Of a DNA stretch of 64,000 bases, positions 11,887 through 24,605 are shown piece after piece. Within the stretch, counting starts at the first letter, position 1. Each line of letters begins with the position of its first letter. The position numbers and the translations under genes are program-made. The notes beneath the pieces are model-generated. The model made no database searches. It saw only the letters and a list, made by a program, of their open reading frames with translations, and was not told the origin of the DNA. The stretch comes from Niebla homalea (lineage: Eukaryota > Ascomycota > Lecanoromycetes > Lecanorales > Ramalinaceae): positions 806,001-870,000 of the forward strand of contig JAHGAU010000022.1 in the NCBI GenBank assembly GCA_019925105.1. The letters are read 5' to 3'.

Positions 11887-14800
11887 GAATCCTATATTAA
11901 TAAATAAAATAATACTTGAGATGAAATGGCGACGAATAAAGGGACCTTAGAGGTCTAAAACGATGCGTATACGTATAACTTTAATAATAGTGAAAGAAGT
12001 ATATTAAGTGTAATAAATAAAAGTAACATAATAATTAAGAATAAGGTGGTAAATAAGTAAGTAACTTATATTAATAGAAACGGTAACGACGTATACGGGC
12101 AATATAATAATAATAAGTTAAATAACGCTTAAAGTAAATAAAGGAATTAAGGTTAATAAAATACGCGTATTAAAGCGTATAAAACGTATAATAATAATGC
12201 GGAGGTAATAGGTAAATAAGGGGGTAAGAAGGCCAATATAGTATTAACGGCGAGGGGTACGGGCGGAAAGAAAAGGTAAAAAAACCGCGGTAAAAGTACC
12301 ATTAAGGGTATATAAAGGGGAAATAAAGTTAATAAGGAGGATAAGATTTTAAGGGATTAAAGGCAGAAAACAGAGACGGTATACCGCCCGGTAAATAAGG
12401 GTAAAAGGACGGTAAAAAAGGCGGTAAAAACCTTAAAAGGACTTTTTATAATAAAATAAAAGGATATTATATTAAAGACTTAACCGATACTATAAATTAA
12501 GTTAAAAGGCGTAAGGGATTTCTATATAAAAATAGGGGTAAAATTAAGGGAAACGGAGCGGCTATAGGGCTTTTTAAGGGCGGTAATAAAAGCGTTAATA
12601 AAAAGTAAAGACGGCGGCTTAAGGTTAAATATATAAAGTAAAAGTACGAAGGCAACGGCCCTTTAAGTAAAAGAAAGTTAAGCGATAAAGGTAATAAAAA
12701 AGGTACCCGCGGTAAAGAATAAAAGGATAACGGAGGAGAAAGCAGCTATATTAAAAAAAATAAAAATAATAATAATCCGCCTATTTAATAATAAAGAAAA
12801 GAATATAACGGTAAAAATAAATCCGTTATAATTAATAAAAGCTTTTAAAATAACAATAGAATTATTAATAGAATAAATTATTATAATACGTAAGCTATAA
12901 AATAAGGATATTTTCCTTAATATAATATCTTTAAAAACGAAAGAAAGCTTAAAAAGGTTTAAAACTTAAATTAATAAAAAAGAATATAAGTTAATTAAGG
13001 TTTTAAGGTAATTATTTATTATTATAATAAATAAGATATACTTATTACGTTTTAAAGAAGTTAAAAAAGAAACTATATTAAAAAGTATAGAAAAAGAGAA
13101 TATAGTTCTTTATTTAAAGCTTAAAATCGTTAATTATAAGCTTCCGCCGGTAATAAAGAGATTTAACTTTTAAAACGCATAAAGAAATACTTTACCGTTA
13201 TATTGAGCGTAACGTTAATAAAGATATATAATAATATTTTAAATAAAAAAATTATTAAAAAAGGATTTTTTAAGATAACTTAACTATAAGATAAAGCGGT
13301 TAATATTTATTAATATTTTAAGTATTAAAACTATAAATATATTATTATAAAATGTTTTAATATTATAAGGTATACGGTTTACGTTAAAGGCTATAATACT
13401 TATAAGTATATTAAGTTAATAATTAAAAGGCTTATAAAAGGTATACTTAAATATACTATATATAATAAGGAGGGATATCTAGTATAAGATTTTAAGTATA
13501 TAATAAGAATTAAAGAAATTAAATATAAAAAGACCCGGATAACTATAAAAATCCAACGGTATAATATATATAAGATTAATTTAATAAATTAATTAAAGGA
13601 AACCTTAAAACGCAAGCTTAATTAATTAAATAATAAAAAATAAATAATAATAAAAAAGAGAAAGCTTTTTACGATCTTAACTTTAAAGGTTAACCGTCCT
13701 ATATCTTTAATAATAATTAAGAAGGTATTTAGTTAAAAAACGTTTAACTTTAATAAAAAGTCCGTAACTTAAATAAATATAAAAAGGGAGCCTTTATAGA
13801 GGTTAATATATAATATATTAACGTTTTTAAGAATAATATAATATAATGTCCGTAATAAAAGAATTAAAGTTATAATATTAATATTTAAATTTAAAGAAAT
13901 TAAAAACGTTAATATTATAGCAATATAGGAATTACCGTATAGTTTATATATATATTTATTTATTAATTTAAAGAAAAGGTTTTATTTAACCTTTAAAAGG
14001 GATAAGATAACCAGAATATGCTTTTTATAAATAAATAACTTAACGTAAATAATTAAGATATTACTTATTATAATAAAAACCTTTATATACTTTATATTAT
14101 AAAAAAAAAAGGACTTAAAGGGCGACCTTAATATTTATAATATATATAATCCGCCGCCGGTTAATAAAAAGGACCTTTTATAATACCGTTACTTAAAGAA
14201 GTTTTAATTACTTTAAGTGAATATATATTACTTAAAGACTTTAACTTATATTACTATATATAAAATGAAAAAGGGTATATAATAAATTACGTTAAATCGG
14301 ATAACTTATTAATAATTACCGTTTAAGTTAACCTTTTATTATTAATATTATAAGGGACTATTACGTAAAAAAGTTATAAATTTAAAATAACGATTAATTT
14401 AGCCTTTAATATGGAAAAAATTATTAACGTAATTATAATATATAAACTATAAAAGGACTTAAAATATAATTCGGATTATATATTAATATAAATAACTTTA
14501 AATTAAACCGTTAATATAATTATATTATTACCGGTAAAGAAAGCGTAAAAAACGGTTAAAGAAATAAAGGTTTATATAAAAACGGAAAAAATAATAATAT
14601 AATTTACGGACCTCCTTCGGTTAAATAATAAAGACCGGATTAACCTTTTTATAAAGCGAGTAATAAAGGTATTAAACGAAATAATTAATGAAATTATCCC
14701 GATAATAAAACTTTTTAAAGAATTAAAATTTACTAGAATAAAGGATATATAACCGTAATTATAAAAATGAAAAAGTTAATTAAATAAGCTTTTAAATATA

Positions 14801-17709
14801 GGAATCAGGAAATACTTAATTAATTAAAAATTACTTAAAAGGAAAAGGAAAGGATTATTAAAAAAATTAAATAAATATACTTTCAGTTTATAGTATATAA
14901 CTTAATAGTTTTATTTTATAACGTTTAAAAGCTAATAAAATATAATAAAGAATAAAATAGGAAACCAAAGTTTATCCTTAAATTCTTACCCCTTAAAAGA
15001 CTTAATAATATATTAATTAATATCTTTAATGGTAAGATTAAGGCCTTTAAAGGAGTATTTTTCCCCCTCCGTTAAAAATTAACCTGAACGATATTAATGG
15101 CGTTATATATTTTAACCTTATATTAATAAATAAGATAATAATATAAGATATAATAATTAAGGTAATTAATAAATTAAAGAAAAATAAAGCCCCAGGATTA
15201 AATAGGATTCTTAATAGATTCTTAATAATAATAATTTTATTATTTAAAAAAATCTTTATGTATTTTTTTAAGTATATTTTAACTCTAATTACCACTTACG
15301 TAAATTTAAAAAAATAAAAATAATTATCCTTAAGAAGCTTATTAAGCCGGATTACTTTAAGGTAAAGTCTTATAAACTTATTATACTTTTATATACGCTA
15401 AAAAAAGCTTTAAAAATAATAATCATAAGGATCTTTAATAATTATATAGAGAATTACGGAATTCTCCCTAATTAATAAATAAAAGTAAAGAAAGGTTAAT
15501 TAATAAAAATAATTTTTAAAGGATCAATTAACGGTATATATATAATATAAGGTTACGGGAAAAAGTATATTATAAGTCTTCTTTCTTTTAATATTATAAG
15601 TATTTTCGATAAAGTAAATTATTAAAGGTTATTATATAATTTAAGGAAGAAAAAAATATTATTCTTTTTAATTAAATAAATACAAAGTTTTTAAGTAACT
15701 GAGTTATATCGATTAATTTAGGATAAAAAATAAACTTAATAAAGTCCGTTATAATAAGGATTCCTTAAGGATCGCTTATTTCTTTTATATTATTTTTATT
15801 CTTTAACGGTTTATTAATTAAAGAGTTTATTAAGTTAAAATAAAAGGTTTAAATTAAAGGCTTTATTAACGATATTTACCTTTTAGCCTATAATATTTTT
15901 ATATATATAAACTATCTAGAATTAAAATAAGCTTATAAAGTTTATCTTTAAAAAATAAGAACTTATAAGGCTTAATTTACGCCGTATAAATATAAATTTA
16001 TTTATATAATTAAAAGCCTAAGGTTATACAATATAATAATTATAATAAACTTAGGTAAAATTACGGTAAAACCGGATATTAATATTAAAGTCCTTAACCT
16101 TTAAATAAATAAAAAGCTTAATTAAAAAAATTATATAAAAAAGGTTTAAAAGAAAATAACTTTATAAGAAAAAAGCCTTACTTATCTCGCTATATTAATA
16201 TAAAGAGTTACGTTATAAAAAATCCGGACTATTTATTAAATTATAATAAAGTTAACTATAATATACGTTACGGTTATTTAATATATATTTAAAAATACTC
16301 CGGGATATAAAAAAAAGCTTATTTAAATATTATAAAAAATCTAAAATTAATATTTAAAAATAATTAATAATATTTATAAAGTAATTTTTATTCCGGTATT
16401 AAAGTTTAAAATCTTTATATTGCCGATTAAGGTTTTATTAAATTAAATAATTACTTAAATAAAGTTAAAAAAATATATATATTTAATTATGATAATAAAA
16501 AACGGGCGGATCCGTTAGAATCTTAATAAACTTAAAGTTAAAAAGAATAAATTAAAGATATTTATTTCCTTTTTTATTAAAATAAAGTAAAAATAAATTA
16601 AAAAAAAGGTTAATTTTACCAATATCTTAAAGGTTAACTTAAGCGGGTATAAATTCCCGTTAGGCGTAAAAAAAACCAAAATAAAAAAATTTTAAAGAAT
16701 AAAGGCTATAACGATTACCTTATAGGTTATAATAAAGTAAATTAAGTATTAATAAAGGTATAAAAACTCTATATTTTAACATCGTTATTACTTAACTTTT
16801 AATAATAAAAAGATTATTAATAAGTATCTCTATTATTATAATATTATAAAGAAGGATAATAATATATTAATAATTTAACTTTAAACGGATAAAAACGGTT
16901 TAACTTATTTCTTATTTATTATATATATTAAAGGTTAAATAAACGCCGGATATAAGTACGGATAAAGGAAATAAAACGTTATATACGTCCTTATTTCTTA
17001 TCTTTTATTTACGGAAATTAAGTTAAAATTTATTATAAAAATTAATACTTATAATTATTATTAAATATTATTTATAAAACGAGGTATTTAAGTAATTATT
17101 AAGTTTATAATATTTATTAAATTATTATTATAATTTAACTTTATTATAAAAATAAATAAAGTTATTAAAGATTTTATGGAGAAAGCCCGTTACCGGTTAA
17201 AAAAGAAAAAAAGGAGCGGACACCGGTTATATTAATTATATAAACCGGAAAGTATTTTTTATAACCGTAAAAATATAATAATAAATACTTATTAAAAGTT
17301 TTTAAAGGAATTAATAATGATAATAATATAAAAAGGATATATATTAAGTATATAAGTATTAATAAAAATATTTAAAAATAATATATAAGATTAAAACAAT
17401 ATAAATATATAAAGGAACGGAAAAGTAATAAGCTTAAAGATAATTTTTATAAGGATATAACTATAATATTACGGATTTTCTTAAAGGAATTAAAATATAA
17501 GAAATATATAAATAAATTAATATTCTTTAAATAGCCATTAATATCCTTTACTTAAAGGGATAAAGGGTAGAAACCTGGTAAACGCTTATTTTTACCTTAA
17601 CGTTATAAGTATTAGGTTTTTACGGTTATTAATAAGGTTAAAAGGCCGCGTATTAAGGAATGCCGGAATTAGCTTAACTAGACCCGTAGTATAAATCAAT
17701 CAATCAATC
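11887..17709 (+). mobile_element. Full-length LINE copy L2
   Basis: A 5.82 kb relative of L1 in the same orientation, inserted about 285 bp away in the same copia element. The ORF1 start codon is intact (11926-11928) and is followed after ten codons by a stop from RIP. The 3' end repeats the family motif GCCGGAATTAGCTTAAC (about 17661-17677) and CAAT repeats at about 17696-17709. A 13 bp perfect target-site duplication flanks it. The leader before the ATG, about 39 nt, is longer than in L1, L3 and L5. Confidence 0.93.
13700..17200 (+). pseudogene. LINE L2 ORF2 remnant (endonuclease, RT)
   Basis: Same domain order as in L1. The palm motif at about 15575-15625 reads LLSFNIISIFDKV, so one of the two Asp survives. 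The FADD-type box reads FIND at 15862-15873. The C-terminal Cys-rich region lies at about 16860-17030 and reads GYKYG then VIYVLISYL, with Cys-to-Tyr changes. Many stops make it non-functional. L2 keeps somewhat different residues from L1, so the two copies decayed independently. Confidence 0.85.
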
Positions 17710-17722
17710 AAGTTAATATTAT
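17710..17722. repeat. Target-site duplication of L2, right copy
   Basis: AAGTTAATATTAT after the L2 tail, exact partner of 11874-11886. Confidence 0.85.
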
Positions 17723-20270
17723 TGGCTTTATAGAACTTATTCTCTTTAAAGAAAACGTTCCTTATAGAAATTACTTTCTTTTAATTCGGTATCTATATAT
17801 TATAAATATTAATATTATTATATTTAATAAGGAAATTAATATATATTCTTATTATTAATTTCTTTTTCTTAAGGATTAATTTATTAAGTAAATAAACTTT
17901 ATAGCCGTATTATTTAAGGTATTAAAGGTTTAACTTTAAACCAATAACCTTCTTAAATAATATAGTTTATAAATGCTTTTTATTGGTATTTAATTCATAA
18001 AGAAACCGGCCGTTTATACGATTTATAACCATAGGAATTAAGGAAGTTTTACTTATAGTTTTATAACTTTTACTTTTATAATTAATAAATTACCTTTTTA
18101 TTCTAAATAACCATTTTATATAACGGTATATAATATTAATAATTTAAAGGTAATATTAAACTCGTTAATAAGGTTATTAAATTCAGATCTTAAGAATTTC
18201 TCTTTATTTAATTAAATAAAGGCTATATTATAATAATATTGTATTTTAATCGTTTTAATAGCCTTCCGTAGGATATTTAATACTTTAAACTTATATTTAT
18301 AAATATATATTATTTAAAAATCGTATTTAAAGTAAACCATATATAATACTTATTAATCCCGGTTTATTATTATATTTATTTATATAAGGTTATAAGTAAT
18401 TTTAAAAAAGGCTTTATTAATATTTCTATTTTATATAAGGATCTTAATATAATTTGGTAAGCTTTTAATAAAATATAATTTCTATAATTACTTATATTTA
18501 AAGCTTTAATATTATTAATAGCCTTTACCCTTTCAACTATTTATAGAAAATATTAAATTGCTTCAATAAAAACGTATATAAAAAGTTAATATTATTAACT
18601 TATAATTATTAATTTAACAATAAGCTTACCGGTTATAAATATAATATTAACTTATTTAATATTATCTTTAAGTACGTAATATTTACCGACCCTCTTAATT
18701 AATATTCTTATTTATCCGTTATTATAAAGGTAATAACGTTCAGTATTAAAGTAAATACCCTTATTTATAAGGATAATACCGGATACAACGTTAACTATAA
18801 AGTTAAGTATATATATAATTTTATAAAGTATAATAAAGCTATTACCATTAAGGATATTAATATTTATTTCGATTTTATTATAAGTAACAACTTTAAAATT
18901 ACTATTATTAACGATAATAATATCGTTTTTTCTACTTATCTCTTTAATAAACTGGTCTTTTATCGTTTTATTATAAATATAAGAACTTAAGTTATAATTT
19001 AAAATCCATAATAATTATAATATATAAGACTCTTATCCTATATTAAATATATTAAAGTTATTATTATTATTTTAAACCGGTATAAATAAACTATTTTATT
19101 TAAACTTAAAGTTTCTAAATTTATTAAGAACTCAGTTAATTCTTTCTTTTATTTTAATATTTATAAGTTTATTATTTACTTATCTTTTAAGTATAAGATC
19201 GGGTTCAAAGTTATTAAGTTAACTAAATCGATTTATACGTAAATAATTATCATCGTTAAACCAATATTTAATACCGTAAAAACATTCTCTTAACTTAATA
19301 TTTTTACTTTTAATCATAAACTTATTATTTTTCTTCATAATATTTCAATTTTTATTAATAATAAAGGCTAAATAAAATAGAGTTAATTTCTTTATATTAT
19401 TATATTAAATATGATTTCAAAATTATTTTTTAAGATTAATAAAAGCAACTAAGAAGTCAGTTAAATTGTTTATACCGAATTCGCAAATCTATAATAATAT
19501 AAAAGACTATTTTTTAATTACGTTAATAAAATTACGGTATATTTATTTCTTATTAAGTACTTTAAGAATATTATTACTTTTAACTTTTATAAGTACCTAA
19601 ATATACTTATTAAGTTATACTTTAATATTTTAACGAGAATTAACTCCCGTTATAATTTTATAATATTCTTTTTCTATTATTAAAGAGCATATAAAATTTA
19701 AAAATATAAATTTAATTTTAAGAGTACGTAAATAATTCTATAGGTAATAATTTACGTCCTTAAGGTAAATAAGGTTTACCTTATTTACTATAAAGAATAT
19801 AAAGTCCTTAATTTTAATAAAAAACGTATATTATTCTTTTTATTCTTATAATTCTAGCTTTTATACTTATAAATCGTTTATATAAACTATTAATACCCTT
19901 AAGTTAATAGCTTTATCCGCTATAAGGATAAGTTATATTAATTTTAATAACTTATTTAAGCTTATTAATTTTTTTATAAAAACGTAATTAATAAGCGCTT
20001 AAACATAATACTTAATAATTTTATTTTTAATAATAATAAGTTATAAGTCCCAATTTTTAAGGTAATAAGTTTAACTTTATATAAGCTTATCTTAAGGGTA
20101 TAAAGGAGTAATAAGTAATAATCTTATTATACTCTTCAATTCCTTCTTTATTTTTAATTTATATATAATATATTAACCTTAAGGACTTAATATAAGCTTT
20201 TCTGGATAATTAATTACGCTTTTAAATTAATTAATAAATAAGTAACTATAATAATATACGATACCGGGCT
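17723..20270 (-). pseudogene. Ty1/copia 5' part (Gag, protease, integrase)
   Basis: Read on the minus strand from high to low coordinates: a Gag region about 20200-19200 with no clear motif, then a protease to pre-integrase segment at about 18960-18660. The latter contains FKVVTYNKIEINI and FIVNVVSGI, the usual run-up to the integrase of copia. The zinc-binding integrase N-terminus lies at about 18540-18400 and the end of the integrase core at about 18060-17940, with LP-FLW, TAGFF and IPIKS segments characteristic of copia. It continues at 11590-11873 and 3701-5797. Gag-PR-INT-RT-RNase H is the copia order, which separates it from the three gypsy elements. Confidence 0.88.
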
Positions 20271-20384
20271 TATAACTATCAGACGTAAGGACGTATAAGA
20301 GTGGATAATATATATATAGATTGTATATTCTTTATTTAAGAAGCATAATGCTATTTATATGAAATACCTAGGTGGTATAAGATG
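20271..20384. other. Probable 5' LTR or leader of the copia element
   Basis: This is partly spared from RIP and sits where the minus-strand copia element should have its 5' LTR or leader. I could not find an obvious second copy near 3640-3780, so the LTR assignment is positional only. Confidence 0.25.
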
Positions 20385-20643
20385 TACGGCCAGGTAATGA
20401 TATCTATACGCGCTATGGTAGTGTCTTGGCACCGCTCGCATAACGGCTCAGTAACACTCCATGCAACACCACCACCATGCCTGCACCCAGGCTGATATTA
20501 CCGTAATAATAGTACGGTTTTAAGGGGGTATATTAGCCGGTATATTACGGGCATAAAGTGCGGGCAAGGAGTATTATAGAGCAGTTATAAAGGTAATATT
20601 AAGATATCCTTATAATACGTATAAATATTATTACCTGGCCGTA
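20385..20643. mobile_element. Short TIR element (MITE-like), 259 bp
   Basis: TACGGCCAGGTAAT at 20385-20398 is exactly inverted at 20630-20643. The match extends to about 26 bp with two differences of RIP type. The ends overlap TA dinucleotides, as with Tc1/mariner-type insertions. There is no coding capacity. It still contains many CA/TG dinucleotides, so it is little affected by RIP. A second, partial copy lies at 22870-22985. Which transposase family moved it is unknown. Confidence 0.75.
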
Positions 20644-20655
20644 TATCCTAGAACG

Positions 20656-20954
20656 TTTAGCTGTTTACCCATAAGTACCTTTTATCTTTATAGATAGATT
20701 ATCACATAGATTATATAGAATATACATACATTGCATACCTACTTGCTTGCTGTGCATCTTACACTACCTTACCTACCTACCTCACCATCCTCACTTACCT
20801 TACCTACCTTACCTATTGTTAGCCCGTGCGCACCCCGCAGGGGTGGCCTACCGGTCCTAATACCCCTTATATGGTAATAGCGGCTTACCCCTAAGCGCTG
20901 TTACCTGCCCAGGTTAGCTACTTTTGCCCCCGTGGCCGAGTGGTTATCCGTCCT
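20656..20954. other. RIP-spared, CT-rich segment
   Basis: Near-normal base composition. CCTTACCTA-type repeats occupy about 20760-20815, followed by a GC-rich stretch (20820-20940) without a reading frame of note. A tRNA-like box lies at its right end. Confidence 0.5.
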
Positions 20955-20960
20955 AACAAC
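20930..20960 (+). other. tRNA-like A box (possible SINE head)
   Basis: GCCCCCGTGGCCGAGTGG resembles the 5' end of a Ser/Leu-type tRNA, including the A-box core TGGCCGAGTGG. The sequence then runs into CCTTACCTA repeats. I see no matching B box, anticodon arm or 3' acceptor strand. It may be a fragment of a tRNA gene or a tRNA-derived SINE, or chance. Confidence 0.25.
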
Positions 20961-21118
20961 CTACCTCACCTGCCTTACCATCCTTACCTACCTTACCTAC
21001 CTTACCTACCTCACCTACCTTACTTACCTTACCTACCGCACCCTTACCGGTACCTACACCCTTACCTGAATTACCACCTTCTACTGCACCCTTACCTACT
21101 GCAAGCCCTTTTATTAAA
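20955..21118. repeat. CCTTACCTA-type minisatellite
   Basis: Imperfect tandem repeats of 8-9 bp units around CCTTACCTA, grading into CACCCTTACC. The apparent Leu/Pro-rich reading frame is a by-product of the repeat. Confidence 0.8.
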
Positions 21119-21152
21119 CCCTTCACCAGACCCTCTATTATAATGCGACGCT

Positions 21153-21870
21153 TAACGCCCGTATATCTTTACCACAATAGGCCGAAAACACCGTAATCTA
21201 GATAAAGAACCTAAGAATTAATAAGGCCTCCCCGTACCTAAAATAATACTTTATCCCTATATATCTTTATAGGAATAAAGTTAAAAACACCGTACTTTAA
21301 ATAAGGAACTTAAAAGTTAAGTAAGGCTTCTTATTTATACCTTTACTTATACCCTTAATTATACCCTTAATAAGCTTTTTATTAAACCCTTTAGCAAGCC
21401 CTTTAATGAGAGGTAACGCCCGATACCCGTATACCCTTACCGCGATAGGCCTAAAAACAGATATGGATGGAGAACCTAAAAGCTAAGCAAGGCCCCTTAC
21501 CCTTACCCTTACCACCCTCACCACCCTCACCACCCTCACCACCCTCACCACCCTCACCACCCTCACCACCCTCACCACCCTCACCACCCTCACCACCCTC
21601 ACCACCCTTACCTGCACCCTCACCTGCACCCTCACCTATCCCCTCACCTGTACCCTCAGCAAACCATTTACCGGGCCCTTTATGAGGCCCTTTAGTAGGT
21701 CCTTTAAGAAACCTTTTAGCAAGAAGTAACGCCCGATCCCTTTATGCCTTTACCGTAATAGGCCCAAAAACAATATAATCTGCATGGAGAACCCAAAAGT
21801 TAAGCAGAACCCCTTACTTATATCCTTACTTACACCTTTAATAAGGCTTTTATTAAGCATTTTATTAACC
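21153..21870 (+). repeat. Tandem array of a degenerate ~95 bp unit
   Basis: Four units begin at about 21153, 21242, 21414 and 21727. Each has TAACGCCCG (lost in the second), an AATAGGCC-like motif, a run of A, then AAGTTAAGCA or a relative, followed by CCCTTA-rich spacer. Unit spacing varies because spacers expand. The second unit is strongly RIP-mutated while the third is nearly untouched. No function is recognised. Confidence 0.65.
21511..21610. repeat. CCACCCTCA minisatellite, about 11 copies
   Basis: A near-perfect 9 bp tandem repeat inside the spacer of the 95 bp array. The frame across it would give a Pro-Pro-Ser repeat, but nothing around it supports a gene. Confidence 0.9.
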
Positions 21871-22869
21871 TTTTTAAGAAGCCCCTTATTAAGCCCTTTA
21901 TTATTTTTCTTATCTTCAACTATAAACGTTAAATATATTATTATTATCTTTGTTACGTTATGAAGTCAGATATAATATTTAAGTTTCTTTTTAATAAGAA
22001 TAAAGGTATTTAAGTAATTCAATATATTCTTAAGGTTAAACTTATTTATTTAAGATAATATTAATATATGTTTCTTAGTTATTATTAAAAGGTTATGGAA
22101 TATGCGCTTATAATTTAAAGATCTTATAAAACGATTATTTTTGGCTTTAGTAACTATATATATTTATTTACTTGTTTTAAACTTAAGACTTTATTGAAAT
22201 TTAAGGCCGGTTTTAATATAATAATACTTTTTTTCTTTTAAAAAAAAAAAAAAGGGCGGAGTTTAAAAGTATTAATTTTAATTAAAGGGCTTAAAGAAAT
22301 TTTATAGTAGATTTTTATATCCTAAAAATATAACTCTTACTTTATTAATTAATAAATAAAGAAAATCATTAAGCTTTATTAATAAACTATTTTACTTTTT
22401 TTATCGTAATATATAATTTTTAGATTTTATTATACGTATTCTATATATAGTCATATTATTTATAACTTAATTGTTTAAAACTTAAAGAACGTTTAATATA
22501 TTAAGCTTTATTAATATTATAAGCTTAATATTAAAAGTTAGGTTTATGAGATCTTAAATATAATATTCCGTTATCTTTTTTGAATAATAAATAATTACGC
22601 GTTTTATCTTTGAAATTAATAAGGTTTATTTTATAAAAGCTTATTTTAAGTCAATTAATTAATTAATAAAAAAAAATTCCCTTCTAATTTCTATTTAAGT
22701 CTTTATATTTTAATCATTAAAGAAATAATTTAAATCTCTAATAGATATATTAAATATATATAACCGGGCTTATATTTATTATACGTATAAACGTATAAGT
22801 ATAATAATAAGGTAATATGAATTAAGTATTGTTTATTAAAGTAAATTTATAAAAGAAAACTATAGGATA
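21871..22869. other. AT-rich RIP-mutated stretch, no element identified
   Basis: About 1 kb with RIP composition. Long plus-strand stretches have only Trp/Gln-type stops, so it is probably an eroded transposon coding region, but I could not assign a family. A 14 bp A run lies at about 22240. Confidence 0.4.
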
Positions 22870-22985
22870 TACGGCTAGGTAATAAGATATATACGTATTA
22901 TAAGAGTATCTTGGCACCGCTTATATATCGGCTTAGTGATACTCCATGCCCTTGACATTACTACTATGCCTGTTGCTAGGCTGAC
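22870..22985. mobile_element. Partial copy of the 259 bp TIR element
   Basis: Matches 20385-20497 with mostly C/T and G/A differences, including the core TCTTGGCACCGC. Similarity stops after GGCTGA and the right TIR is missing, so it is truncated or replaced at that end. Confidence 0.75.
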
Positions 22986-23130
22986 ACCTTCACCTAGCCT
23001 TTTACCAAACCCTTCACCAGGGTCCTTATCGAAACCTCCACCAGGCCCCTCATTAAACCTACTCCGAAAAGCGGGACGGGATAAGATAAAATTGAATTTT
23101 GTCTTATTTTGTCCTTCTTACGCCGGGTTA
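22986..23130. repeat. CT-rich segment and palindrome
   Basis: CT-rich sequence is followed by GCGGGACGGGATAAGATAAA (from about 23071) and a palindrome centred near 23093 (GATAAGATAAAATTG against its inverse). The GCGGGACGGGATA motif recurs at the ends of the element at 40351-41455, so this is probably a remnant of the same family. Confidence 0.5.
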
Positions 23131-24109
23131 ATATAAAGATATAGTAAGATTTTAACTTTTGTTATTAAAGTATTATTTAATAAAAATTAATTAATATAAA
23201 TTAAGGAAAGAATTATTTATTAAGCTTTTATTATTAATTATACTTTCCGAATTTTATAATAAGTAAAATGATAATTATAAAGACTTTTGTTAGAATAATC
23301 TTAGTTCTTTATGCGTTTAAATTAACGTTTACCTTAATATTTATATTGTTCTACTTATAAGCATTTACATTATCCCTTTAAGTATTTACACCATCTGTCC
23401 ACGGTTTTATGCCTATTATTCCCAGGCCTTCGGCTATATTACCGTGCTGGGATTAGTGGTTTGGCACCCCCTTACCTTTATGGTCGGACCTATACTATAA
23501 ATACCCTTATAGCTATTATTCCGTTTATAGCTAGACCACATATCAGTTCCTTAACACCACTTTCATAGGTATTTATATTATTTTTATAAGTATTCTTATT
23601 ATTATCCTTATTATTAACTACCTTAATATTCCTCTTGATATCGTTAATACAATCGTTATTACCGTTATTATAATCGTTTTTATTATTAATATTATTATCG
23701 CTTTTACTAATATTATTATATATATTACCGCGATTATTACTATAAGTATTACCGCGTATATAAAGATTACTACTACGCGTAATACCCCGGATCTTATTTT
23801 CCCGCGTCTTATTACCCCGGTTATTACCACCCCGGGTATTATTACCGCGTTTATTAAACCCGTAAGTTTTTACTCCCGTTATACCGTTTACCGGGAATAT
23901 ATTTATAAATAATAATATAAAGCTCGGTTATTTCGTGAAGGTAAAAAGGGAAAAAGCCTTACTGGCTTATATTATTACCTTAATTAATTAACTATCTTTA
24001 ACTTAAACAATAACGTACTTAACGTAAATATAAACGAGGATTATATACTTTTAAAGTTAAATTAATAAAGGATAAACATTTATATTAATAATCTTATATT
24101 AAAAATATA
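23131..24109. other. Intergenic stretch, nothing assigned
   Basis: RIP-type AT-rich sequence with a spared patch at about 23380-23560 (CA and TG common) and an ATTATTACCG-rich low-complexity stretch at about 23640-23850. No gene or element is recognised. Confidence 0.4.
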
Positions 24110-24605
24110 TTAGCAATTCTGCGACCTACTCGGATCGAGTAAATAAAAAAAATAGATTTATTTATTCAAACCGCTCGTAAATTACTTATAAGCAGGTTAG
24201 AAAACTTACGAGCGCTCTAAGCGGTCCCGAGTAAGTAAAAAATGAAAACGTTTAATGTGGTAAAATAACGGTTTTTATCTCTTATAGATTTTTTAATTAA
24301 CCTTTCTTGGTAACGGGTGTACCCGTAACTCCCCATATAAGCCATAATATTCAACGTTTTTAAAAATAAATTATAGATTCGGTTAATTGAACTAAAAGCT
24401 ACCCTTAAAGCTTATAGTTTATCCTTAAAGGGGGGGGGTAGTTAGAGGGGGTAATTTAATTAAAAAAACGATAAGTTAATAAAAAACAAAACTTACGAAT
24501 AAGCCGGATACTCGTAAGCGCTTTTAAATAAATTAAAATACTCGTAAGCGCTTAGAGGCTAAGCGAGGGGGGATATAAGATTTTTATGCTCGTTCTGCTT
24601 GCTTA
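24110..24605 (+). repeat. Long inverted repeat, copy A
   Basis: About 490 bp that reappears in reverse orientation at 28051-28530. Shared landmarks are GCGACCTACTCGGATCGAG at the outer end, GGTGTACCCGTAACTCCC in the middle, and CTAAGCGAGGGGGGATAT near the inner end. Sub-terminal CTCGTAAGCGCTT motifs occur twice near the right and inverted near the left. It may be a non-autonomous DNA transposon, or one arm of a larger element. No coding frame. Confidence 0.75.

Noticed and set aside
15047..15295. Ile-rich minus-strand open frame
   Set aside because: Antisense of the LINE L2 RT start.
20940..21143. Leu/Pro-rich open frame
   Set aside because: Translation of the CCTTACCTA array.
21414..21510. 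5S rRNA gene
   Set aside because: Only scattered motifs (AACGCCCGAT, AAGCTAAGCA) resemble 5S rRNA; spacing and the rest do not fit.
21467..21685. Open frame with Pro-Pro-Ser repeats
   Set aside because: It is the translation of the CCACCCTCA minisatellite; no start context, no flanking coding sequence.
23618..23830. Open frame rich in Ile and Val
   Set aside because: Produced by ATTATTACCG low-complexity sequence; no domain or neighbours.
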